A stretch of 7,629 nt of DNA from Alphaproteobacteria bacterium (GTDB lineage Bacteria; Pseudomonadota; Alphaproteobacteria; Rhizobiales; Rhizobiaceae). Positions 1 through 6,243 of this stretch are shown here, one piece after another; the first letter of the stretch is position 1; each line of letters opens with the position of its first letter. Both the position numbers and the translations under genes were made by a program. The notes under the pieces were generated by a model, which did no database searches, had not been told where the DNA came from, and was given only the letters and a program-made list of their open reading frames with translations. The stretch is taken from NCBI GenBank assembly GCA_017308345.1, contig JAFKFE010000213.1:1-7629 (forward strand). Reading direction: 5' to 3'.

Positions 1-1
1 A

Positions 2-23
2 AAATCAGCGTTGAATCTGATTT
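2..23. repeat. 7-bp inverted repeat
   Basis: AAATCAG (2-8) and CTGATTT (17-23) are perfect reverse complements separated by 8 bases. The dyad is at the window edge in gene-free DNA beyond the IS91 remnant. It could be an operator, part of a promoter region of a gene left of the window, or chance. A 7-bp arm is weak evidence of function. Confidence 0.3.
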
Positions 24-52
24 GCCCCAGCCTGGGAATCTGGAGGCTTCTG

Positions 53-99
53 TGAGGTCCGCAGGCACGACGGAGCGACCGGCTGGTTGTCGGACCTCA
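53..99. repeat. 9-bp inverted repeat, candidate IS91 end hairpin
   Basis: TGAGGTCCG (53-61) and CGGACCTCA (91-99) are perfect reverse complements with a 29-base loop that itself contains a smaller dyad (ACC GGCT GGT). IS91-family elements replicate by rolling circle and have a hairpin-bearing origin at the end downstream of the transposase gene, which is the side on which this repeat lies. That role is inferred from position only. The family's terminal tetranucleotide junctions could not be assigned. Confidence 0.3.
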
Positions 100-393
100 T
101 TGCAAGCCGGATTGAACGGAGCCGCGGGCAGGACTGGCGCTATGGGGATTGTAGCCGGCAGGAGCGGTCGGGATCGTCTTCGCCGGGCAGATGAAGGGCG
201 TTCGCGGTTCGAGCACAGGGATGGACGGCATGGCGGAAGGCAAAAGCGTGATGGCGTGAACCGCCAGACAGGCAACAGTGGCCTCTATCGCCGGGCTGGC
301 TGCTTGCGGCTTTGTGCGGTGGGACAAAGGTCTGGGCGCCGGCGCGCATGGCGACGGGTGCCGAACAAGATGATGTGGACGCACCCGGCGTGA

Positions 394-1122
394 TCATGAG
401 GTGTCATTCCAGAAGGGGTTCGGCGGCGCCTGGCCGCATCGCCAGGTGGTGAGCGTGACCATCGCCCCTCCGCAGCATAAGCAGCGATGCGTCAACGCCA
501 GGCGCTCGGCGGCGACAGCGGCGCTTTCGGCACTCGGTTCGCGATTGCTCTGCTGGCTGGCCAGCAGCCGGCGGCACAGGCCGAGCTTGGCGGCGCGATG
601 ACCGTTGGCGAGGAAGCCGTAATGACGGATGCGATGGAATCCGTCGGGCAGCGTGTGCAGGAGGAAGCGACGGATGAACTCGTGGGCGTCGAGCGTCATG
701 ACCTTCGTCCTGCCGCCATGGCGATAGTCCCGCCAGCGGAACGCGACGCGATCGCCATCCATGCCGATCAGCCGGGAGTTGGCGATGGCGACGCGATGGG
801 TGTAGCGGCCGAGATAGGCCAGCACCTGTTCCGGCCCGCCGAAGGGCGGCTTGGCGTAGACGACCCATTCGAGGCGCCGGACTTCGGCGAGCATGCGGGT
901 GAAGGCATTGGGCTTTGCCAGGCGGGCGAGATCGCCGAAGAAGCCCAGCCGGCTCGCATCATAGGCCACTCGCAGTTCCTCCAGAAAGCGGCGTCGAAAC
1001 AGGCGCGACAGCACGCGCACGGGCAAAAAGAAGCCCGGCCTGCACGAGATCCAGCGTGTGCCGTCGGGCGAGACGCCACCGCCCGGCACGATGCAATGCA
1101 GGTGGGGATGGTAGGTGAGCAA
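394..1122 (-). pseudogene. IS91-family Y2 transposase, C-terminal fragment
   Basis: This 242-residue frame matches the C-terminal two thirds of IS91-family rolling-circle transposases. The HUH metal-binding motif is at its very start (H5-P-H7-L-H9). It is followed by the characteristic PGGG-SPDGTRW stretch (about residues 13-24) and the catalytic tyrosine pair Y103-LGR-Y107 (YxxxY). Near the end is a family-typical cysteine motif (C214-L-C-C-G-G). Full-length relatives are roughly 370-400 residues and begin with a cysteine-rich zinc-binding region, which is missing here. The nominal start is a TTG just ahead of the HUH motif with no plausible initiation region, and the frame stays open upstream without a start codon. 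I read this as a truncated gene, not a short functional protein. The C-terminus looks intact and ends at a TGA. No internal frameshift is visible, so the truncation is probably fairly recent. Confidence 0.85.
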
Positions 1123-1159
1123 AGCCCAGCAATTGGAGATGACGGTCGCAGAACCTACA

Positions 1160-1179
1160 ACCTGTGAATGTATACAGGT
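1160..1179 (-). promoter_or_regulatory. lux-box-like LuxR operator
   Basis: On the minus strand the site reads ACCTGTATACATTCACAGGT. Its half-sites ACCTGT and ACAGGT and its 8-bp spacer length equal those of the Vibrio fischeri lux box. The dyad extends to 8 perfect bases per arm (CAACCTGT/ACAGGTTG, 1158-1181). It begins 11 bp after the stop codon of the luxR gene, which is where the promoter operator of a downstream luxI is commonly found. No luxI follows, and the IS91 remnant starts within a few tens of bases. No convincing -10 element is seen at the expected distance, so the promoter itself may have been cut away. LuxR binding is inferred. Confidence 0.72.
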
Positions 1180-1190
1180 TGATCCGGTTG

Positions 1191-1919
1191 TCAGGTGAAG
1201 TCCGATGGCTTGGACATTGCGAGCCGAATGGCTGCCTGGATGTTTGTCCGCACACCGAGCTTCTTCTTGGCGTTGTCGAGATGGAAGGACGCGGTGCGCT
1301 CACTGATCCCCAGGATCTGGCCAATGTCCCAGGCCGACTTGCCGCGGGCGGCCCATTGCAGGCACTGAATTTCCCGACGGGACAGAACAACTCCGTCCAC
1401 CATTCGGTCAGTCGTTAGCCGACGGCGCGCCTGAAAGTGGAAGAAGATGGCTATCAGCTGCAGCGCACGCTCGTATCGATCAATGAACCGGAAGAACAGT
1501 GGCTGCCTTTCATCTGAGGCGAAAGTAAGCGCGGCAAACAGACCGCGGCGGTCATGGATCGGGATTGTAAAGCCGCTGCGAAGGCCGAATTGGTTCGCCT
1601 CATCCATCAGTTGTCGCTGTGGCGTCGACAAATCGAGATCGCCGCCATCAGCATCCCAGCGGAATGTCTCCTGGCGACGACGGGCCTGGCCGATCACCGG
1701 ATCCACATCTTCATAGCGGCTGTGGAGATAGTGAGACGTCCAAGGCTCAGGATAGGTGGAGATTAGCTCCGTCGCGCGGCTCCGCTGCAGCGAGGGGAAA
1801 AGGTATGCAAATAGAGGGAGATCGAGCGAAGAAGCCGCCTCGGCCAAGGCATTGTGAAGATCCACAGTGTCCACACTACCGGTAAGCTGCTCAGCAAACC
1901 TATGGAAGATGTCAAACAT
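1191..1919 (-). CDS. LuxR/TraR-type quorum-sensing transcriptional regulator
   Basis: This 242-residue protein has the two-domain layout and length of acyl-homoserine-lactone (AHL) receptors such as TraR (234 residues). The N-terminal autoinducer-binding domain (about 15-165) carries the signature pocket residues W60, Y64, D73 and W88, plus the FGLRSG-FTIPI segment with G116. These align with TraR W57, Y61, D70, W85 and G113. The C-terminal LuxR helix-turn-helix (about 177-236) has the invariant E183, L187 and G193. Nothing is missing, so it should bind an AHL or AHL-like ligand and regulate transcription in the cytoplasm. The start chosen is ATG at 1919; there is no strong Shine-Dalgarno in front of it, so expression may be low or the start uncertain. 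It lies 383 bp downstream of, and parallel to, the transport operon, and is followed after 11 bp by a lux-box-like dyad. No luxI is in the window, so here it is a solo (orphan) LuxR. I cannot assign a named orthologue. Confidence 0.92.
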   Translation of the reverse strand: MFDIFHRFAEQLTGSVDTVDLHNALAEAASSLDLPLFAYLFPSLQRSRATELISTYPEPWTSHYLHSRYEDVDPVIGQARRRQETFRWDADGGDLDLSTPQRQLMDEANQFGLRSGFTIPIHDRRGLFAALTFASDERQPLFFRFIDRYERALQLIAIFFHFQARRRLTTDRMVDGVVLSRREIQCLQWAARGKSAWDIGQILGISERTASFHLDNAKKKLGVRTNIQAAIRLAMSKPSDFT

Positions 1920-2049
1920 ACTGCAGCACGGCGACCAGTTGCGGCATCTCGGTCAGCTACTCGCAGGGATGACGTAGAACCGAACACCGCGCTCCCAGCA
2001 ATCATCAGCACGAAGACGCGGGGGAGCGTCGGTTGCGGTCGAACTAAGT

Positions 2050-2086
2050 GCCGGTGGGTCACCTGGGAGGTTTGAGACCCACCGGC
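2050..2086. repeat. Strong 11-bp inverted repeat with nested stem
   Basis: GCCGGTGGGTC (2050-2060) and GACCCACCGGC (2076-2086) are perfect reverse complements with a 15-base loop. The loop contains a second dyad, ACCT GGG AGGT, so a transcript could fold into a long two-part hairpin. It lies about 130-165 bases upstream of the luxR start. No T-tract follows on either strand, which argues against a classical intrinsic terminator. An operator, an attenuating leader hairpin or an mRNA-stabilising 3' stem for the upstream operon are all possible. Confidence 0.55.
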
Positions 2087-2087
2087 G

Positions 2088-2114
2088 TCCTGGCGCGCCG
2101 CCGTGCGGCCAGGA
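2088..2114. repeat. 7-bp inverted repeat adjacent to the strong hairpin
   Basis: TCCTGGC (2088-2094) and GCCAGGA (2108-2114) are perfect reverse complements with a 13-base GC-rich loop. The repeat starts one base after the stronger dyad at 2050-2086, so the two would form tandem hairpins in RNA. Function is unknown. Confidence 0.4.
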
Positions 2115-2160
2115 TAGCGGATCGGCATCGGAATGACGTTTTGCCAAGGCACGCACGCTG

Positions 2161-2180
2161 TCCCTCGGTGACCGAAGGGA
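2161..2180. repeat. Imperfect 20-bp palindrome
   Basis: TCCCTCGGTGACCGAAGGGA pairs as TCCCT-CGG with CCG-(A)-AGGGA around a three-base loop, with one bulged A. It is the third dyad of the cluster between the transport operon and luxR, and the one nearest the permease stop codon (about 120 bp beyond it). A 3'-end stem for the operon mRNA or a protein-binding site are both possible; there is no T-run. Confidence 0.35.
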
Positions 2181-2302
2181 GTCAGGAATTGACGGTCTGC
2201 CGTTTTTGCCCATCGTCATAAAGTCGGTCGTTCCACCATTCAGCTTGTCTCGATCGAAGAGCGGTATTCGCCTTGATGCGAAACGAAGCCAACTGAGACC
2301 GG

Positions 2303-4066
2303 TCAACAAACGGGTTCAGGAGCGCCTTGCAACGACAACAGAGCGTTTTTCCGGCGCCCGAGGACAACCGCCATGCCGATGATGACCACGACACATGTCA
2401 CACCAAGCAGCATGACAGAGACGGCCGCAGACTCGGGACTTGTGTTGAAACGAATGCCTTCCCAAAGCTTTCTCGGCAGTGTCTTCACCGACAGATCGCT
2501 GAGGAAGATCGAAGCAACCGATTCATCGAATGAGAGAAGCATCGCAAGCAGAGCGCCGATGGCCAAGCCCGGAAGCAGCAATGGGAAGATGACCGTTCGA
2601 AAAATACGCGAAGGACTTGCCCCAAGGCTTGCAGCGGCGAGCGACAGCCAAGGGTCGATGGAGCTGTATGTCGCCGATGCAACAAGATAGACCACCGGGA
2701 AGATCAGAACCGTATGAGCTATGATGATGCCGATCTCGGTATCTACCAGTCCGATGTGCGCGAAGGTCAGATAGGCACCCAGTGCGAAGACAACGCTTGG
2801 TACGGTCAAGGGCGATAACACAATGGCTTCCAGAGCGCCCTGAAATCGGAAATGACGACCAAAGCCGAGCACCGTTAGAGTGGCCAGGACGAGGGTCGCA
2901 ACGCAGGTGGCAGCTCCGATGCGAAGGCTGGTGAGTGCCGCCGCAATCCATTCCGGGCTGCCGAGGATCGCTTTGAACCATCGCATCGAGTAGCCGGGAG
3001 GCGGAAAGATCAACACGTCGGCCGCACTGAACGATACCGGAATGAGCACGACCAGCGGAATGAGAATGAAGACGGATACAACGCAAAGATAGGCCGGTTC
3101 GACGAGCCGCGCGCCGAAGTGCCAGATCGCGGGAATTTGGAGCCGCGACGTTGGCAGAGCTACCGGCTGGCGAAGCAATGCCTTGTCCACGTTCCGTGCC
3201 TGCTGTTGCGGCAAGGTCGGCGGCAACGAACCCGGACGCTGCCAACGCGAGAAGTATCGCGCCACCGTGGAGAACGCCATGACGACAATCGTCGCCGTCA
3301 CGGCAAGCGTAATGCCGAGTGCGGCGGCGAAAGCCCAGTCGGCCCCGGTCTCGATTTCCGATTGGATCACTTGTCCAAGCATTTGCTGGCGCTGATTGCC
3401 GAGGAAGGCAGGCGCGATAAAGCTCGCCATGGTGAAGAGGAAGATGATGGTGACACCGGATTGAATGCCTCGGATTGCAATCGGAACAACTATCCCTAGC
3501 CAGGCGCGTAGCGGGCTAGCCCCGAGGGTATGAGCAGCCAGGAGAATGCGCCCGTCGATGCGCCGAAGGACAGTGACGAGAGCAAAGACCATCATCGGAA
3601 TGGAAGAGTGCACGAGGGCTAGAACGACCGCCGGCTCGCTGAAAAGAAGGGGGAGCGGCTCCGAAATCACCCCGAGGCTGAGAAGCGTCCCGTTGACAAG
3701 GCCACGCTGTCCGAGGATCGCCAACCAGGCGAAGGTCCGCACCAGCACACTGGTCAAGAAGGGAACCAGCACCAATAGCCCAAGAAGCAGGCCTTTCACA
3801 CCGGACGCCCGGCTCAAGAGCCACGCCAAAGGAAACGAGACGATGAGCGTTATCGTGGTCGCTTCCAGACTGATGCGAACCGTCGTCCAGATGACCGTTC
3901 GGTACACCGGACTTCCGAAAATCCGCAGGAAGCGCTCGACGGCACTACCGCCGAACGCTTCCGGCACGATGGCAAGCAACGGCAGAGCGAAAGCGAGGAG
4001 GAGCAGCAGGAATGCTGGAGCCAGCAGGGAAAGCCGCCCCCAATCTATGATACCACTCCGCCTCAT
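2303..4066 (-). CDS. Fused PotB/PotC-type ABC transporter permease
   Basis: This 587-residue inner-membrane protein contains two complete BPD-type permease halves in one chain. The N-terminal half (about 10-270) has six likely membrane segments and an EAA coupling loop at about 176-200 (AAHTLGASPLRAWLGIVVP). A hydrophilic linker follows (about 272-316). The C-terminal half (about 320-572) has six more segments and a second EAA loop at about 475-500 (AAASLGASPSRIFRTVIFP). Each EAA loop would dock on one ATPase subunit, so one copy can replace the usual PotB-PotC heterodimer. The open frame extends upstream to 4405, but that part overlaps the binding-protein gene and has no membrane-protein character. 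ATG at 4066 follows GGGAG and leaves a 26-nt gap after the binding-protein stop. Neighbouring ATPase and PotD-like genes indicate uptake of a small, probably cationic or amino-bearing compound; the exact substrate cannot be read from this protein. Confidence 0.93.
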   Translation of the reverse strand: MRRSGIIDWGRLSLLAPAFLLLLLAFALPLLAIVPEAFGGSAVERFLRIFGSPVYRTVIWTTVRISLEATTITLIVSFPLAWLLSRASGVKGLLLGLLVLVPFLTSVLVRTFAWLAILGQRGLVNGTLLSLGVISEPLPLLFSEPAVVLALVHSSIPMMVFALVTVLRRIDGRILLAAHTLGASPLRAWLGIVVPIAIRGIQSGVTIIFLFTMASFIAPAFLGNQRQQMLGQVIQSEIETGADWAFAAALGITLAVTATIVVMAFSTVARYFSRWQRPGSLPPTLPQQQARNVDKALLRQPVALPTSRLQIPAIWHFGARLVEPAYLCVVSVFILIPLVVLIPVSFSAADVLIFPPPGYSMRWFKAILGSPEWIAAALTSLRIGAATCVATLVLATLTVLGFGRHFRFQGALEAIVLSPLTVPSVVFALGAYLTFAHIGLVDTEIGIIIAHTVLIFPVVYLVASATYSSIDPWLSLAAASLGASPSRIFRTVIFPLLLPGLAIGALLAMLLSFDESVASIFLSDLSVKTLPRKLWEGIRFNTSPESAAVSVMLLGVTCVVVIIGMAVVLGRRKNALLSLQGAPEPVC

Positions 4067-4075
4067 CTTCGTTTG

Positions 4076-4080
4076 CTCCC
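4076..4080 (-). promoter_or_regulatory. Ribosome-binding site fixing the permease start
   Basis: On the minus strand GGGAG lies 9 nt upstream of the ATG at 4066, in the short gap after the binding-protein stop. It decides between this start and much longer in-frame alternatives inside the neighbouring gene. Confidence 0.6.
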
Positions 4081-4092
4081 GTCTACGTTCTG

Positions 4093-5130
4093 CTACTGCA
4101 TGATGTACGTGGACCAGCGGGTCTTCACAGACTCGCGGTTCTCGTTCCACCATTTCGAATCGAGAACTGCACCAAGCTTCGCGTTGTCTGGATAGCTCGG
4201 CAGATCCTTGGCAACGGCAGGGTCGAGGAGCTTCAGCGCATCGACATTGGTCGGGCCGTAGGGGATTTGCCGGGTAAGTTCCGCCTGCTGCTCGGGCTGG
4301 ACGGCGAAGTTGATGAACTTCATCGCCTCCGCTGCATGCGGAGCGCCTTTCATCACCACCCACCATTCGGTATCGGAGACGGAAGCGTCCCAACCATAAG
4401 CCCATTTGGCGCCAGCCTTTATGGCGTCATTGACCCGGCCGTTGGGGATGTAGGCCAAGTCTACCTCTCCCTGCTGGATAAGCGCCTGGGTATCCGCGGC
4501 GCCCTTGTAGGCGACGATCTGGTCCTTGATCCGCCCGTAAACCTTGAGGGCGCGGTCCACATCCAGCGGATAAAGTTCGGCCGGCTTTACACCGTCAGCC
4601 AGCAGCGCGAATTCAAGCGTGTATTCCGGTTCCAGCGGAACCGCGCGACGGGCCTTCACCGCCGGGTCGAAGAATTGAGCCGGGGTAAGTCCGCTCGGAA
4701 ACTTGTCTTTGCTCCACGCGAGATTCATGCCGAACTTGATATATCCGACACCGTATTTCGTGCGGAGCTCCGCCGGAATGCCGTCGGCCTTGATGACCGA
4801 ATAGTCGAGCGGCTGAAGAAGCTCGTCCTTCACCTCGTTCGCATGAGCCGAGCTTTCTGCCGAGACGACATCCCAGGTGACGTTGCCGCTCTCGACCATA
4901 GCCTTTACCTTGGCATAGCCTGAACCGGTGGTGCCGGTAACTTTGGCGCCCGTGGCTTTGGCGTAGGTGTCGAAGAAGGCCTTTTTCTGTGCGTCCTGGA
5001 ACGACCCGCCGTAGGAGGTGACCACGACCTCCGCCGGATCGGCGGCAGGTGCCGATTTCGCAAAGAAGGTTATACTGGCCGCCGCCAGCAGGGCAGCAGA
5101 CACACCCATATACAGTCTGTTTTTTGTCAT
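4093..5130 (-). CDS. Periplasmic PotD-type solute-binding protein
   Basis: This 345-residue protein captures the transported compound in the periplasm and delivers it to the fused permease. It begins with a Sec signal peptide: basic MTKNR, a hydrophobic stretch at about 8-24, and a likely signal peptidase I cleavage after the Ala-rich APAA at about residue 30. The mature protein opens with VVVTSYGGSFQDAQKKAFFD, typical of family 1 / PotD-like binding proteins. It has the conserved WDVV (87-90) and two aromatic-rich patches (WAYGWDAS about 243-250; EWW 255-257) of the kind that line polyamine-type pockets. Length fits PotD relatives (about 350). The start is supported by an excellent AAGGGGAG seven nt upstream. 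It sits 24 nt after the ATPase and 26 nt before the permease. Spermidine/putrescine itself is not assured: many rhizobial paralogues of this class bind opines, amino acids or other amines. Confidence 0.93.
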   Translation of the reverse strand: MTKNRLYMGVSAALLAAASITFFAKSAPAADPAEVVVTSYGGSFQDAQKKAFFDTYAKATGAKVTGTTGSGYAKVKAMVESGNVTWDVVSAESSAHANEVKDELLQPLDYSVIKADGIPAELRTKYGVGYIKFGMNLAWSKDKFPSGLTPAQFFDPAVKARRAVPLEPEYTLEFALLADGVKPAELYPLDVDRALKVYGRIKDQIVAYKGAADTQALIQQGEVDLAYIPNGRVNDAIKAGAKWAYGWDASVSDTEWWVVMKGAPHAAEAMKFINFAVQPEQQAELTRQIPYGPTNVDALKLLDPAVAKDLPSYPDNAKLGAVLDSKWWNENRESVKTRWSTYIMQ

Positions 5131-5137
5131 GATTTTA

Positions 5138-5145
5138 CTCCCCTT
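5138..5145 (-). promoter_or_regulatory. Strong ribosome-binding site of the binding protein
   Basis: AAGGGGAG on the minus strand, seven nt before the ATG at 5130, is the best Shine-Dalgarno in the operon. It agrees with the expectation that the periplasmic binding protein is made in excess over the membrane parts of the transporter. Confidence 0.7.
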
Positions 5146-5154
5146 AAATCCGCT

Positions 5155-6243
5155 TCAGGGTGATCCTTCAGCCGGAAGAACAGCGACGGATGCCGGCGCC
5201 CATCGCGCGATGACAGGCTTGCCGGGAGCCAGGTGTCCCGCCGCATCATCGCCACGCATGATGCTGGCGAGCAGGGATTGCCCGTCGGAAAGTTCGAGCG
5301 CCACGCGCCAGCCGGCGCCGAGGTAGGTGACATCGCGGATCGTCGCGGGAACGCCACAGGCGCTGTCTGATACGACCTCGGGTCCGAGGCGGACGGAGAC
5401 GTTCTCCGGCCTCACCACAATATCGAAAGGCGCCGTCGCGGTAGACGGCAATGGCTGGCGCACGCCGGCGATCTCGTATCCATGGCCGCCATCCGTCGCG
5501 GTGACGCGCAGAATCGAGCACTCGCCGAGGAAACGTGCGACGAAGTGATTGGAGGGCGCGGCGTAGATGGTTTCCGGATCGGCGACCTGGAGAAGCCGCC
5601 CCCCGGCCATGATCCCGATCCGGTTCGCCATGGCCATGGCTTCCGACTGGTCGTGCGTTACGTAGATGACCGTGATTCCGAGCTCACCCTGAATGCGTTT
5701 CAATTCTTGCTGCATCTGGTCGCGGAGCCTTCGATCGAGGGCGCCAAGCGGTTCGTCCATGAGCAGGAGGTCGGGGCCGAAGACGAGAGCGCGGGCAAGT
5801 GCCACGCGTTGCTGCTGCCCACCGGACAACTGCGAAGGATATGAAGACCAGCGATCGGCAAGATTGACGAGACCGAGCGCGGCATTCACTCGCGCCTCGC
5901 GCTCGGCACGCGCGATGCCACGCATCCTCAGCGGGTAGGCAACGTTTTCGGCAGCCGACATGTGCGGGAAAAGCGCATAGTTTTGGAAGACCACCCCGAT
6001 CCGACGCCGATGCGGAGGCACATCCGAGACGGACGTGCCCGACATCAGCACCCGGCCTTCGGTCGGCGTGTCGAACCCCGCCAGGAGCATTAGGAGCGTC
6101 GTCTTGCCCGAACCGCTCGAGCCGAGCAGCGCGAAGAACTCCCCCGACGCGATGTCGAGGGTAACGTCGCTCACTGCGGACACGCTACCATAGCGTCGGG
6201 TGACACCTTGAAAGGAAACGGCGGGGAGAGGCCGACCTATCAT
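5155..6243 (-). CDS. PotA-type ABC transporter ATPase
   Basis: This 362-residue cytoplasmic ATPase drives uptake through the fused permease. All nucleotide-binding motifs are intact: Walker A GSSGSGKT (41-48), Q-loop Q87 in QNYALF, signature LSGGQ (139-143), Walker B LLLMDEP (159-165), D-loop GALD (167-170) and H-loop H197. The part after about 240 is a TOBE-type regulatory domain (IVVRPENV at about 275-282), as in PotA, FbpC and related importers, and the length is usual for that group. Its ATG overlaps the stop of the M24 hydrolase gene in an ATGA tetranucleotide, and GGGAAGGG lies seven nt upstream inside that gene, so translation is likely coupled. The gene ends 24 nt before the binding-protein start. 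Substrate cannot be deduced from the ATPase; the polyamine/iron(III)-like subclass is all that similarity supports. Confidence 0.95.
   Translation of the reverse strand: MIGRPLPAVSFQGVTRRYGSVSAVSDVTLDIASGEFFALLGSSGSGKTTLLMLLAGFDTPTEGRVLMSGTSVSDVPPHRRRIGVVFQNYALFPHMSAAENVAYPLRMRGIARAEREARVNAALGLVNLADRWSSYPSQLSGGQQQRVALARALVFGPDLLLMDEPLGALDRRLRDQMQQELKRIQGELGITVIYVTHDQSEAMAMANRIGIMAGGRLLQVADPETIYAAPSNHFVARFLGECSILRVTATDGGHGYEIAGVRQPLPSTATAPFDIVVRPENVSVRLGPEVVSDSACGVPATIRDVTYLGAGWRVALELSDGQSLLASIMRGDDAAGHLAPGKPVIARWAPASVAVLPAEGSP

Larger units (their letters stand above)
1..393. other. Gene-free stretch, probable 3' flank of the IS91 remnant
   Basis: I find no convincing gene in these 393 bases. 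Open frames exist on both strands, but their translations are Arg/Pro/Ser-rich, overlap one another and show no recognisable motif, which is usual for random frames in GC-rich DNA. The stretch lies directly downstream of the transposase remnant (minus strand), where IS91-family elements carry a non-coding 3' region with the replication origin (oriIS). It contains two perfect short inverted repeats, listed separately. Assigning it to the element is an inference from position, and I cannot see where the element ends. Confidence 0.4.
53..1150 (-). mobile_element. IS91-family element remnant, 5'-truncated
   Basis: The core is a transposase fragment with the HUH and double-tyrosine motifs of IS91-type rolling-circle transposases, followed on the minus strand by a non-coding tail. 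The 5' part, which would encode the N-terminal zinc-binding region and carry the terIS end, is absent. Recognisable protein similarity starts just before the HUH motif, so the right breakpoint lies somewhere near 1125-1159, immediately beside the lux-box dyad. The left limit is a guess based on the inverted repeat at 53-99. The element cannot encode its own full transposase and is probably immobile unless helped in trans. Confidence 0.5.
1920..2302. other. Gene-free stretch between transport operon and luxR
   Basis: This 383-bp stretch separates the permease stop from the luxR start. Overlapping minus-strand frames cross it (for example 1953-2309 and 1763-2152), but they have no recognisable motif, no good ribosome-binding site and atypical composition. 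It must hold the luxR leader and, if luxR is independent, its promoter; no clear -35/-10 pair stands out. Its visible content is a cluster of three inverted repeats (2050-2086, 2088-2114, 2161-2180). None is followed by a T-run on either strand, so no intrinsic terminator can be called, and read-through from the operon into luxR is possible. Confidence 0.6.

Noticed and set aside
22..393. Plus-strand open frame of 123 codons
   Set aside because: Arg/Gly-rich translation without motif, no ribosome-binding site, overlapped by two minus-strand frames of equal quality; typical of GC-rich non-coding DNA.
487..1167. Plus-strand open frame of 226 codons opposite the transposase
   Set aside because: It is the complement of a clearly recognisable IS91 transposase frame; no family resemblance of its own.
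1920..1939. ACTG-N12-CAGT dyad directly before the luxR ATG as a second, autoregulatory lux box
   Set aside because: Only four bases per arm match and the half-sites are not lux-like; expected by chance.
2050..2086. Intrinsic terminator of the transport operon
   Set aside because: The hairpin is strong, but no T-run follows on either strand and it is over 200 bp past the permease stop; kept as a repeat only.
1953..2309. Minus-strand frame of 118 codons between permease and luxR
   Set aside because: Starts inside the permease 3' end, lacks a ribosome-binding site and motif, and crosses all three inverted repeats.
4067..4405. N-terminal extension of the permease
   Set aside because: Overlaps the binding-protein gene, hydrophilic and Arg/Cys-rich, while ATG at 4066 has a ribosome-binding site and starts just before the first membrane segment.
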